From contig NZ_MSTQ01000012.1 in assembly GCF_001945365.1 (NCBI RefSeq), forward strand, positions 62,001 to 126,000: 64,000 nt of DNA, written 5' to 3'. This document shows, one piece after another, positions 20,191 to 30,240 of the stretch (position 1 is its first letter; each line of letters begins with the position of its first letter). This stretch comes from Pseudomonas reinekei (GTDB lineage Bacteria > Pseudomonadota > Gammaproteobacteria > Pseudomonadales > Pseudomonadaceae). A model generated the notes under the pieces. The model did no database searches. It saw only the letters and a list, made by a program, of their open reading frames with translations, and was not told where the DNA came from. The translations under genes were made by a program, and so were the position numbers.

Positions 20191-20509
20191 TGTAGCGGCG
20201 TCGATGTCATCATCGACTTTATCGCGGAGCCCTACTTCGCCCGCAACATCGCGTCACTTGCTCAGGGTGGCCGCCTGGTTCAGGTGGGCATCCTTGACGG
20301 AGGCGGCAACGTGACCGTAGCGCTGGCCACCTTCTGGATAGAACGGAAAAGAGGTGCCTTTCGTGGGCGCCTTCAACACGTGGGGAAGACTCTTCGCAGT
20401 GCGTTCGTAATCGGCTGGGACCTCCAGTGCCAAGGCGCAAGGACGACTCAGCAAGAATGTCTTGATTTATGACCCGACGAAAAACGTGGCTGGCATCTTC
20501 AAAAACTGA
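20191..20509 (+). pseudogene. Relic of a zinc-type/quinone oxidoreductase (MDR family)
   Basis: From 20191 one frame reads SGVDVIIDFIAEPYFARN and then GGRLVQVGILDGG, which resembles the nucleotide-binding region of PIG3-type NAD(P)H:quinone oxidoreductases. Similarity fades after about 45 codons. A different frame then ends with IYDPTKNVAGIFKN and a stop at 20507. There is no start codon and no continuous frame. I read this as a gene remnant, possibly of more than one origin. The rest of the 660-base gap holds two TGAACA repeats and a degenerate REP. Confidence 0.4.
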
Positions 20510-20589
20510 GGTTATGGATATGGGCGAAGATCGATGAACAGGACTGGTTTGACAGTGGATGGCTAGCTGTCTGGAAAACCCATTGACAG

Positions 20590-20605
20590 TGAACAATAGT
20601 GAACA
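20590..20605. promoter_or_regulatory. Two TGAACA repeats upstream of the sigma-54 activator gene
   Basis: TGAACA occurs at 20590 and 20600, in GTGAACAATAGTGAACAA, 10 bases apart like the first two copies before the importer operon. They lie about 130 bases upstream of the regulator start. This suggests the regulator also binds its own upstream region. Confidence 0.5.
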
Positions 20606-20659
20606 ACACTCTATGGATGATTTTTCACCTTCCCCCGAGAAGGCCAGAGATGCGAAACC

Positions 20660-20686
20660 CGTGGGATAGAGCCTGCTCGCCCCACA
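20660..20686. repeat. Degenerate REP sequence
   Basis: GTGGGATAGAGCCTGCTCGCCCCAC is a diverged single copy of the GTGGGAGCGAGCCTGCTCGCGA repeat, with restored palindromic ends. Confidence 0.5.
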
Positions 20687-20735
20687 GGGGAAATACCAAT
20701 AAAAACAATAAAAGCTAGCTCAGAGACTGACTGCC

Positions 20736-22574
20736 ATGGCCGCACCCGCCTCGCCGCTGTCCCACGACACCATCATCCAGGACTCCTGGTCCCGATGCCG
20801 CGCCTTCGGTCTTGATCACCAGAGCGCTCCCGCATTCGATCAGCTTCCGGCACAGGACATCAAGCAGTTGCTCGAGAGCCAGCACTCACTGGTGCAAACC
20901 ACCCATCAGGAAGTGTTGCCGTACTACGAGAACATTCTCAGCAACTCCAACTGCCTGATCATGCTCGCCGACAATCAAGGCCAGGTGCTGACCTCCTGGG
21001 GCACCCAGCGGTTTATCGAACCGAGCCTGACGCGCGGGTTCAGTGCCGGCGCCAGCTGGATGGAACGCTGCAGCGGCACCAACGCCATCGGCACGGCGCT
21101 GGTCTGCGAGCAGGCGGTCCACATTGAACACGACGAACACTTCCTCAAAGCCAACCGCTTCATGACCGGTTCCGCCGCGCCCATTTTCGATGCCGAGCGC
21201 AAGGTCATCGCGGTGCTGGACGTGTCCAGCGACAGCTACCTGCCGCCGTCCCACACCCTGGGCATGGTCAAGATGATGAGCCAGACCGTGGAGAACCGGC
21301 TGATCCTCAACCTGTTCCACGGCCAGCATTTCCAACTGACGTTCAACACCGGCCTGAATAATCTCGACAGCCAGTGGGCCGGGCTGCTGATTTTCGATGA
21401 GAGCGGTCAGGTGCTCTCGGCCAATCGCCGTGCTGACAATCTGCTAGGCGTTCGCCTGTCGCGAGTCAGTGTCGAAAGTCTGTTCAAGGTTTCGCTGCTG
21501 GAACTGCTGAATCAACCTGAAGGACTGCCCTTCTCGCTACAGGCTTCCGGGCGCAATCGTTTCCAGTGTCTGTTGAAAAGACCAAAGCAGGTGGCGATTC
21601 AACCCAGAATCTTCATCGAACCCGCTGAGGCACCTCCTGCACCCACCCCGATCAGCCTCAACACGCTGCATTTCGGCGACAGCCGCGTGGAAAAAGCCGT
21701 GCGCCAGGCCGAGCGCTTACTGGAAAAAGACATTCCCTTGTTGATCCACGGCGAGACTGGCGTCGGCAAGGAAGTTTTCGTCAAGGCCCTGCATCAGGCA
21801 AGCTCTCGCAACAAACAAGCATTTATTGCGGTGAACTGTGCAGCGATCCCCGCCGAACTGGTGGAATCAGAATTGTTCGGCTACGAAAAAGGCGCGTTTA
21901 CCGGGGCCAATCAGAAAGGCAGCATCGGCCTGATCCGCAAGGCCGACAAAGGCACACTGTTCCTTGATGAAATCGGCGACATGCCGCTACCGACCCAGGC
22001 GCGATTGCTGCGTGTGCTGCAGGAGCGTTGCGTGCAACCGGTTGGCAGCGGTGAGTTGTTTGCGGTGGACCTGCGCATCATTTCCGCGACCAACCGTTCA
22101 CTGCGCGAGCAGGTGCAGTTGGGGCGTTTCCGTGAGGATTTGTATTACCGCATTGGCGGCTTGACCCTGGAACTGCCGCCCTTGAGAGAACGCAGTGACA
22201 AAGAGGCGCTGTTCAAGCGTTTGTGGGAACAGCACCGCGAACCGAGCCAATGGGCGGGGCTGAGCCGCGAGGTATTGGAGTTGTTCGCGCGCCATCCGTG
22301 GCCGGGCAATCTGCGCCAGGTCAGCAGCGTGGTACAGGTAGCACTGGCCATGGCCGAAGAGCAGCCGGTGCGGCCAGAGCATTTGCCGGATGATTTTTTT
22401 GTCGATCTGGAGATGGAACCGGTGGAGACGCCGGAGCCGTTGGTGGTGGATCTTGATGATGCCGATGAGTTGAATCGGCAGTTGCAGGCGGTTGGGGGGA
22501 ACATCTCGCATTTGGCGCGCAGGCTTGGCGTAAGTCGCAACACCCTCTACAAACGACTGCGCCAGACGGAATGA
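20736..22574 (+). CDS. Sigma-54-dependent transcriptional activator, AcoR type
   Basis: A 612-residue enhancer-binding protein. The N-terminal sensory part includes a GAF domain (about residues 70-180). The AAA+ domain (about 300-530) has Walker A GETGVGKE at 329-336, the sigma-54-contacting GAFTGA loop at 376-381 and Walker B GTLFLDEIGD. A Fis-type helix-turn-helix (HLARRLGVSRNTLYKRLRQ) lies at the C-terminus. Intact GAFTGA means it can activate sigma-54 RNA polymerase. The nearest sigma-54 promoter is that of the importer operon, which shares TGAACA repeats with this gene's upstream region. An A-rich AACAATAA lies 25 bases before the start. Confidence 0.9.
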   Translation: MAAPASPLSHDTIIQDSWSRCRAFGLDHQSAPAFDQLPAQDIKQLLESQHSLVQTTHQEVLPYYENILSNSNCLIMLADNQGQVLTSWGTQRFIEPSLTRGFSAGASWMERCSGTNAIGTALVCEQAVHIEHDEHFLKANRFMTGSAAPIFDAERKVIAVLDVSSDSYLPPSHTLGMVKMMSQTVENRLILNLFHGQHFQLTFNTGLNNLDSQWAGLLIFDESGQVLSANRRADNLLGVRLSRVSVESLFKVSLLELLNQPEGLPFSLQASGRNRFQCLLKRPKQVAIQPRIFIEPAEAPPAPTPISLNTLHFGDSRVEKAVRQAERLLEKDIPLLIHGETGVGKEVFVKALHQASSRNKQAFIAVNCAAIPAELVESELFGYEKGAFTGANQKGSIGLIRKADKGTLFLDEIGDMPLPTQARLLRVLQERCVQPVGSGELFAVDLRIISATNRSLREQVQLGRFREDLYYRIGGLTLELPPLRERSDKEALFKRLWEQHREPSQWAGLSREVLELFARHPWPGNLRQVSSVVQVALAMAEEQPVRPEHLPDDFFVDLEMEPVETPEPLVVDLDDADELNRQLQAVGGNISHLARRLGVSRNTLYKRLRQTE

Positions 22575-22624
22575 TGGATTGCCCAGACGGGCGTCATCGC
22601 AGAATCGGCGAGCAGCCCCCTAAA

Positions 22625-22660
22625 AACAAAACCCGCACAAGGCGGGTTTTGTTTTACCGC
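22625..22660. terminator. Bidirectional terminator between the activator and cysS
   Basis: A 12-bp stem AACAAAACCCGC / GCGGGTTTTGTT with a 5-base loop has T or A runs on both sides. It can serve the activator gene on plus and cysS on minus. Confidence 0.88.
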
Positions 22661-22671
22661 GGATCAAGCAA

Positions 22672-24054
22672 TCAGTCAGCCAGACGCCAGGTCGTCCCAC
22701 CCTTGCCGTCTTCCAGCACCACGCCCATGGCGGTGAGCTGGTCGCGGATGCGGTCGGATTCGGCCCAGTCCTTGCCGGCACGTGCCGCCAGACGCGCTGC
22801 GATCAGCGCTTCGACTTCAGCTGCATCCACGCGCCCTTCGGCACCGGCTTGCAGGAAGTCGTCGGCTTCGAGCTGCAACACGCCCAGCACGCTGGCCAGT
22901 TCTTTCAGGCGCGCTGCCAGACCGGCCGCTGCGTTGAGATCGCTCTCGCGCAGACGGTTGATCTCGCGCACCATCTCGAACAGCACCGCGCAGGCTTCCG
23001 GCGTACCGAAGTCGTCGTTCATCACCTGGGTGAAGCGCTCGACGAACGCTTCGCCGCCAGCCGGCGCCACGTTCGGCAGGCCTTTCAACGCGTGGTAGAA
23101 ACGCTCGAGTGCGCCTTTGGCGTCCTTGAGGTTGTCTTCCGAATAGTTGATCGCGCTGCGGTAGTGGCTCGACACCAGCAGGTAACGCACGACTTCCGGG
23201 TGGTACTTGTCGAGCACGTCGCGAATGGTGAAGAAGTTGTTCAAGGACTTGGACATCTTCTCGCCATTGATCCGGATCATCCCGCAATGCATCCACGCGT
23301 TGGCGTAGGTCTTGCCGGTGGCCGCTTCGCTCTGGGCGATTTCGTTTTCGTGGTGCGGGAACTCGAGATCGCTGCCGCCGCCATGAATGTCGAAAGTCTC
23401 GCCCAGGCAGCAAGTGGACATCACCGAGCACTCAATGTGCCAGCCCGGACGCCCGGCGCCCCATGGCGACTCCCAGCTCGGCTCGCCGGGCTTGGCGGCT
23501 TTCCACAGCACGAAGTCCAGCGGGTCCTGCTTGGACTCGTCGACCTCGATACGCGCGCCGATGCGCAGGTCTTCGATCTTCTTGCGCGACAGCTTGCCGT
23601 AACCCATGAACTTGGCGACGCGGTAGTACACGTCGCCATTGCCCGGGGCGTAGGCGTAACCCTTGTCGATCAGGGTCTGGATCATCGCGTGCATGCCCGG
23701 GATGTGATCCGTGGCACGCGGTTCCATGTCCGGCTTCTTGATGTTCAGGCGCGCTTCGTCTTCGTGCATCGCCGCGATCATGCGCTCGGTCAAGGCTTCG
23801 AACGACTCGCCGTTCTCGTTGGCCCGGTTGATGATCTTGTCGTCGATGTCAGTGATGTTGCGCACGTAGGTCAGGTCATAACCGCTGAAGCGCAACCAGC
23901 GGGTCACCAGGTCGAACGCGACCATGCTGCGGCCGTGGCCCAGGTGGCAGTAGTCGTACACGGTCATGCCGCACACGTACATGCGCACCTTGTTGCCATC
24001 CAGCGGCTTGAAGACTTCTTTGCTCTTGGTGAGCGTGTTGTAAATCGTAAGCAC
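22672..24054 (-). CDS. cysS: Cysteinyl-tRNA synthetase
   Basis: A 460-residue class I aminoacyl-tRNA synthetase that charges tRNA-Cys in the cytoplasm. It has the HIGH-type motif HLGHGRS near residue 37, the zinc-binding segment around C28 (CGMTVYDYCHLGHG) and GGGSDLEFPHHENE, and KMSKS at about 268-272 (KMSKSLNN). Length is standard. It follows glnS by 15 bases on the same strand, and the two are probably co-transcribed. Confidence 0.98.
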   Translation of the reverse strand: MLTIYNTLTKSKEVFKPLDGNKVRMYVCGMTVYDYCHLGHGRSMVAFDLVTRWLRFSGYDLTYVRNITDIDDKIINRANENGESFEALTERMIAAMHEDEARLNIKKPDMEPRATDHIPGMHAMIQTLIDKGYAYAPGNGDVYYRVAKFMGYGKLSRKKIEDLRIGARIEVDESKQDPLDFVLWKAAKPGEPSWESPWGAGRPGWHIECSVMSTCCLGETFDIHGGGSDLEFPHHENEIAQSEAATGKTYANAWMHCGMIRINGEKMSKSLNNFFTIRDVLDKYHPEVVRYLLVSSHYRSAINYSEDNLKDAKGALERFYHALKGLPNVAPAGGEAFVERFTQVMNDDFGTPEACAVLFEMVREINRLRESDLNAAAGLAARLKELASVLGVLQLEADDFLQAGAEGRVDAAEVEALIAARLAARAGKDWAESDRIRDQLTAMGVVLEDGKGGTTWRLAD

Positions 24055-24069
24055 GTTAACTTCCTTGAA

Positions 24070-25767
<1,698 letters not shown>

Positions 25768-26030
25768 AGGATCCTTGAACGTACAAGTGCGTGGCCGTAA
25801 TGAAGGCCGGACAAAACAAAGCCGCTATCATAGCCGATGCCGTCAAGCACCTGACAGAGCGCGCCTGCAAACGGTCGCATTTAATGGGCCGTAAATGAAA
25901 AACAGCCTCGAAATTCGCGTCTGTCACGCTAAACTGCGCACCTTGGCCGAGACTGGCTGAACCGGTTGCGGGACGAAAGGTCCCAGAACCACGAATTCCT
26001 TAGATACGCTTTCCTCAAAGAGACCCGATC

Positions 26031-26534
26031 ATGACCCAAGTCAAACTGACTACCAACTTCGGCGACATCGTCCTAGAACTGAACGCCGAAAAAGCCCCGC
26101 TCACCGTGGCCAACTTCGTCGAGTACGTTAAAGCCGGTCACTACGAAAACACTGTTTTCCACCGTGTGATCGGTAACTTCATGATCCAGGGTGGCGGTTT
26201 CGAGCCAGGCATGAAAGAAAAGAAAGACAAGCGTCCAAGCATCCAGAACGAAGCTGACAATGGTCTTTCCAACGACAAGTACACCGTTGCCATGGCCCGC
26301 ACCATGGAGCCGCATTCGGCTTCCGCGCAGTTCTTCATCAACGTGGCTGACAACAGTTTCCTGAACCACAGCGGCAAGAACGTTCAAGGCTGGGGCTACG
26401 CGGTATTCGGCAAAGTGACCGCCGGCACCGACGTTGTCGACAAGATCAAAGGCGTTGCCACCACTTCCAAGGCCGGCCACCAGGATGTACCCGCAGACGA
26501 CGTGATCATCGAGAAAGCCGAGATCATTGAGTGA
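26031..26534 (+). CDS. ppiB: Peptidyl-prolyl cis-trans isomerase B (cyclophilin)
   Basis: A 167-residue cytoplasmic cyclophilin without a signal peptide. It contains the active-site segments FHRVIGNFMIQGG and MARTMEPHSASAQFFINVADN. It catalyses proline isomerisation in protein folding. Its stop overlaps the start of lpxH by four bases (GTGA), so the two are coupled. Confidence 0.97.
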   Translation: MTQVKLTTNFGDIVLELNAEKAPLTVANFVEYVKAGHYENTVFHRVIGNFMIQGGGFEPGMKEKKDKRPSIQNEADNGLSNDKYTVAMARTMEPHSASAQFFINVADNSFLNHSGKNVQGWGYAVFGKVTAGTDVVDKIKGVATTSKAGHQDVPADDVIIEKAEIIE

Positions 26535-27283
26535 TATTGCTGATTTCAGATTTGCATCTGGAAGAGGAGCGCCCGGACATTACCCGGGCGTTTCTGGATT
26601 TGCTCGCCGGACGCGCCCGCTCGGCGAGTGCGTTGTACATTCTGGGCGACTTTTTCGAGGCGTGGATTGGCGACGACGCCATGACCCCTTTCCAGCGTTC
26701 CATCTGCCAGGCCCTGCGCGAATTGAGCGACAGCGGCACGGCCATTTTTCTGATGCATGGCAATCGCGATTTCATGCTCGGCCAGGCCTTTTGCAAACAG
26801 GCCGGCTGCACATTGCTGAAAGACCCGAGTGTCGTGCAGTTCAACGGCGAACCGGTGCTATTGATGCACGGTGACAGCCTCTGCACCCGCGACGAAGCCT
26901 ACATGAAGCTACGTCGCTACCTGCGCAACCCGATCACCCTGTTCATCCTGCGGCATCTGCCGCTTCGTACCCGGCATAAGCTGGCGCGCAAGCTGCGCAG
27001 CGAAAGCCGTGCGCAAACGCGGATGAAGGCCAATGACATTGTCGATGTCACGCCCGAAGAGATTCCACGGATCATGCAGAAGTACGGCGTGAAAACCCTG
27101 ATCCACGGCCACACCCACCGCCCCGCCATCCACAAGTTGCAACTGGGTGAACAGGCGGCGCGGCGCATTGTGCTGGGGGATTGGGATCGTCAGGGCTGGG
27201 CGTTGCAGGTCGATGAGCAAGGGTTTGCGCTGGCGCCGTTTGATTTTACCCCGCCCCCGCAGCTCGCAGCACCGGCAAACTAG
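26531..27283 (+). CDS. lpxH: UDP-2,3-diacylglucosamine diphosphatase
   Basis: A 250-residue metallophosphoesterase that removes UMP from UDP-2,3-diacylglucosamine to give lipid X in lipid A biosynthesis. The metal ligands are visible in order: SDLHLEEERPD, GDFFEAWIGDD, HGNRDFM, HGDSLCTRD and HGHTHRP. The start is a GTG that overlaps the ppiB stop. The next in-frame ATGs lie inside the catalytic domain. Confidence 0.96.
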   Translation: MILLISDLHLEEERPDITRAFLDLLAGRARSASALYILGDFFEAWIGDDAMTPFQRSICQALRELSDSGTAIFLMHGNRDFMLGQAFCKQAGCTLLKDPSVVQFNGEPVLLMHGDSLCTRDEAYMKLRRYLRNPITLFILRHLPLRTRHKLARKLRSESRAQTRMKANDIVDVTPEEIPRIMQKYGVKTLIHGHTHRPAIHKLQLGEQAARRIVLGDWDRQGWALQVDEQGFALAPFDFTPPPQLAAPAN

Positions 27284-27300
27284 CGTCGAATACGAAACGT

Positions 27301-27389
27301 GTGGGAGCGAGCCTGCTCGCGAAGGCGTCGTGTCAGTTGACATCAATGTTGAATGTCAGTCTGCATTCGCGAGCAGGCTCGCTCCCACA
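27301..27389. repeat. Inverted REP pair (REPIN)
   Basis: GTGGGAGCGAGCCTGCTCGCGA (27301-27322) and its reverse complement (27367-27389) enclose a 44-base spacer, for a total of 89 bases. The pair fills the gap between the convergent genes lpxH and emrB. Confidence 0.92.
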
Positions 27390-27404
27390 TGGATACTGCG
27401 GTGT

Positions 27405-28937
27405 TTAATGGCCTGCTGAGGCCGCAGGCCCGGCCTTCGCCGTAAATGGCGGTTTGGCCAGCCAGACAATCAAAATCAGCCCCAGGAACATCCAGCCCAA
27501 CAAGGTGAAGTAATCCACCGTGGACAGGATATACGCCTGGCTGATCACCATTTGATCCATCTGCGCGTAGGCCTTGGCCCCTGCCCCGCCCAGTTGCGTC
27601 AACGTCTCGCGGGTCGCCGGGTCGAACGGGGTGATGCTTTCGGTCAGATACGCATGGTGCTGGTCGGCGCGGCGAATCCAGATCCAGGTGGTCAGCGATG
27701 CCGCAAAACTGCCGCCCAAGGTCCGCAGGAACGTCGCCAGCCCGGAACCGTCGGCAATCTGGCCAGGCGGCAGGTCCGACAGGAGGATGGTCAGGGTCGG
27801 CATGAAGAACAGTGCCACGCCAATGCCCATGAACAGCTGCACCATGGCGATGTGCTGGAAGTCCACTTCATTGGTGAACCCGGCACGCATGAAACAGCTC
27901 AGGCCGATGGCCAGGAATGCCCCGCCGGCCAGTACCCGCATGTCGAACTTCGGCGCGTATTTGCCTACAAACGGTGACAGCAGCACCGGCAAGATACCCA
28001 GCGGTGCCACGGCAAAACCGGCCCAGGTCGCGGTGTAACCCAATCGCGTCTGCAGCCATTGCGGCAGGATCAGGTTGATCCCGAAGAATCCGGCATACCC
28101 CAGAATCAACACGATGGTGCCGTAGCGGAAGTTGCGGTAGGCGAACAGCCGCAGGTTCACTACCGGATGTTCGTCGGTCATCTCCCAGACCACGAAGAAC
28201 ACCAGCGCGACCACCGAAATCACCGAGCCAATGATGATGAAGTTCGATTCAAACCAGTCGGCATCGTTGCCCTTGTCGAGCACGATCTGCAAGGCGCCGA
28301 CGCCAATGATCAGCGCAATCAGCCCGATGTAATCCATCGGCTGACGGCTGGTGACCACCGGACGTTTTTTCATCTGCTGGGTCACCACCCACGCAGCGAA
28401 CAGACCAATCGGCACGTTGATGAAGAAGATCCACGGCCAGCTGTAGCTGTCTGTGATCCAGCCGCCGAGGATCGGCCCGGCAATCGGGGCGACCACCGTG
28501 ACCATCGCCAACAGCGCCAAAGCCATCCCCCGTTTCGCCGGTGGGTAGACCGCAATCAGCAACGTCTGGGTCATCGGGTACAACGGCCCCGCCACCACGC
28601 CTTGCAGGACCCGAAAGCCCACCAGCTCGGGCATGGACGTGGAAATCCCGCACAGGAACGACGCGAGCACGAACAGCAGCGTCGCCCAGATAAACAGCTT
28701 CACCTCGCCGAAACGCCGGCTGAGCCAACCGGTCAGCGGCAGCGCGATGGCGTTGCTCACCGCGAACGAGGTGATCACCCAGGTGCCCTGCTCCGCACTC
28801 ACGCCCAGGTTGCCGGAAATCGTCGGCAGCGCCACGTTGGCGATGGTGGTGTCGAGCACCTGCATGAAGGTCGCCAGCGACAGGCCGATGGTGCTGAGCA
28901 CCAGGCTGGGCGGCGTGAAAGAGGCGTTATTGCTCAT
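27405..28937 (-). CDS. emrB: MFS multidrug transporter, DHA2/EmrB family
   Basis: A 510-residue inner-membrane proton-driven drug exporter with 14 predicted transmembrane helices. It carries the motif A-like GWLSRRFGEVKLF near residues 66-78 and the motif C-like GPILGGWITD in helix 5. I start it at MSNNASFTPPS (28937); an in-frame ATG seven codons earlier is possible. It is the last gene of a MarR-OMF-EmrA-EmrB operon and probably forms a tripartite pump with the two upstream products. Confidence 0.93.
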   Translation of the reverse strand: MSNNASFTPPSLVLSTIGLSLATFMQVLDTTIANVALPTISGNLGVSAEQGTWVITSFAVSNAIALPLTGWLSRRFGEVKLFIWATLLFVLASFLCGISTSMPELVGFRVLQGVVAGPLYPMTQTLLIAVYPPAKRGMALALLAMVTVVAPIAGPILGGWITDSYSWPWIFFINVPIGLFAAWVVTQQMKKRPVVTSRQPMDYIGLIALIIGVGALQIVLDKGNDADWFESNFIIIGSVISVVALVFFVVWEMTDEHPVVNLRLFAYRNFRYGTIVLILGYAGFFGINLILPQWLQTRLGYTATWAGFAVAPLGILPVLLSPFVGKYAPKFDMRVLAGGAFLAIGLSCFMRAGFTNEVDFQHIAMVQLFMGIGVALFFMPTLTILLSDLPPGQIADGSGLATFLRTLGGSFAASLTTWIWIRRADQHHAYLTESITPFDPATRETLTQLGGAGAKAYAQMDQMVISQAYILSTVDYFTLLGWMFLGLILIVWLAKPPFTAKAGPAASAGH

Positions 28938-29022
28938 CGCAAATCCTTTGACACTCAAGTTGCGCTGCGCCCGTTACCGGCGCAACTGACCTTTGTGGGC
29001 GCTGTGATGATGGATTGGCGAA

Positions 29023-30225
29023 TCAGCGATGCGCGGTCTTGCTGACCGCGGCGCTGTTGTCGTGAATCAACTGCGTGATCATGGCGTCGGCCTCGGCCAA
29101 CTGGCGGTCGTAGATGCGGGTGCTGAACGACGCCTTTTTTGGCGGTTGTTGTGCCAGCACCGGGCCGCTTTGGTCGTGCAGGTCCACATCGACGATGGTC
29201 GACAGGCCAACCCGCAGCGGGTGTTTGGCCAGTTCTTCGGCGTTGACGTGAATCCGCACCGGTACCCGTTGCACGATCTTGATCCAGTTTCCGGTGGCGT
29301 TCTGCGCGGGCAGCAGGGCAAACGCACTGCCGGTCCCGGCGCCCAGGCTGTCGAGGGTGCCGCTGTACTTCACGTCACTGCCATAGAGGTCGGTTTCAAT
29401 TTCCACAGGTTGACCGATGCGCATATCGCGCAGCTGGGTTTCCTTGAAATTGGCGTCGATCCACAGCTGATTCAGCGGGATCACCGCCATCAGCGCCTCA
29501 CCCGGCTGCACCCTTTGGCCCAGTTGCACGGTGCGCTTGGCCACGTAACCGGTCACCGGCGCGATCAGCGTGCTGCGGGCATTGTTCAGGTAGGCCTGAC
29601 GCAACTGCGCGGCGGCGGCCATCACGTCCGGGTGCGAGGACACCACGGTGTCATCGACCAGCGCGCTGGTGGTCTTGAGCTTCTGCTGGGCGTTGGCCAG
29701 AGCGTTTTGCGCCGAGGTCAGGTCGTCGCGGGCGTGGGACAGCTCCTCTTGGGAAATCGCCCCGCCGACGGCAAGGTTTTTCCGGCGGTTGAAGTTGTCC
29801 TGGGCTTTCTGCACTTCGGCCTGCTGGGCGTTGACTTGGGCTTTCATGCCGTCAACGTCGCTGTACAAGCCGCGAACCTGACGCACCGTACGCGCCAGAT
29901 TGGCCTGGGCACTTTGCAGCCCGACTTGCGCGTCGCTGGGGTCGAAATTCACCAACACCTGGCCTTCCTGCACCAGATCGCCGTCATCGGCACCGATGCT
30001 CACGACGGTGCCGGTGACCAGCGGAGTGATTTCCACCACGTTGCCGTTCACATAGGCGTCGTCGGTGCTCTCGCTCCAGCGCCCGTAGAATTCGTGATAA
30101 GCCCAGACGCCCGCGCCGCCGAGCAAGACGACCACGGCAAGCACCAGCAACATGATCTTGCGCTTGCCCGCGTTGGGGTTGGCCGGGGTATTTTCCGGGG
30201 TTTGAGTTGTATCGGCAGTGGCCAT
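29023..30225 (-). CDS. emrA: EmrA/HlyD-family periplasmic adaptor subunit
   Basis: A 400-residue membrane-fusion protein. A single N-terminal anchor helix lies near residues 25-46 (IMLLVLAVVVLLGGAGVWAY). It is followed by a barrel-sandwich (lipoyl-like) half, a long coiled-coil hairpin (about 100-210, rich in A, Q and L), the second half (LIAPVTGYVAKRTVQLGQRV) and a beta-barrel. It bridges EmrB to the outer-membrane factor encoded 15 bases upstream. Confidence 0.93.
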   Translation of the reverse strand: MATADTTQTPENTPANPNAGKRKIMLLVLAVVVLLGGAGVWAYHEFYGRWSESTDDAYVNGNVVEITPLVTGTVVSIGADDGDLVQEGQVLVNFDPSDAQVGLQSAQANLARTVRQVRGLYSDVDGMKAQVNAQQAEVQKAQDNFNRRKNLAVGGAISQEELSHARDDLTSAQNALANAQQKLKTTSALVDDTVVSSHPDVMAAAAQLRQAYLNNARSTLIAPVTGYVAKRTVQLGQRVQPGEALMAVIPLNQLWIDANFKETQLRDMRIGQPVEIETDLYGSDVKYSGTLDSLGAGTGSAFALLPAQNATGNWIKIVQRVPVRIHVNAEELAKHPLRVGLSTIVDVDLHDQSGPVLAQQPPKKASFSTRIYDRQLAEADAMITQLIHDNSAAVSKTAHR

Positions 30226-30240
30226 GACAAGTACCTTGAA

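Noticed and set aside
27301..27389. CRISPR-like spacing of inverted repeats
   Set aside because: Only two inverted arms per site, no regular direct repeats or cas genes; these are REP pairs.
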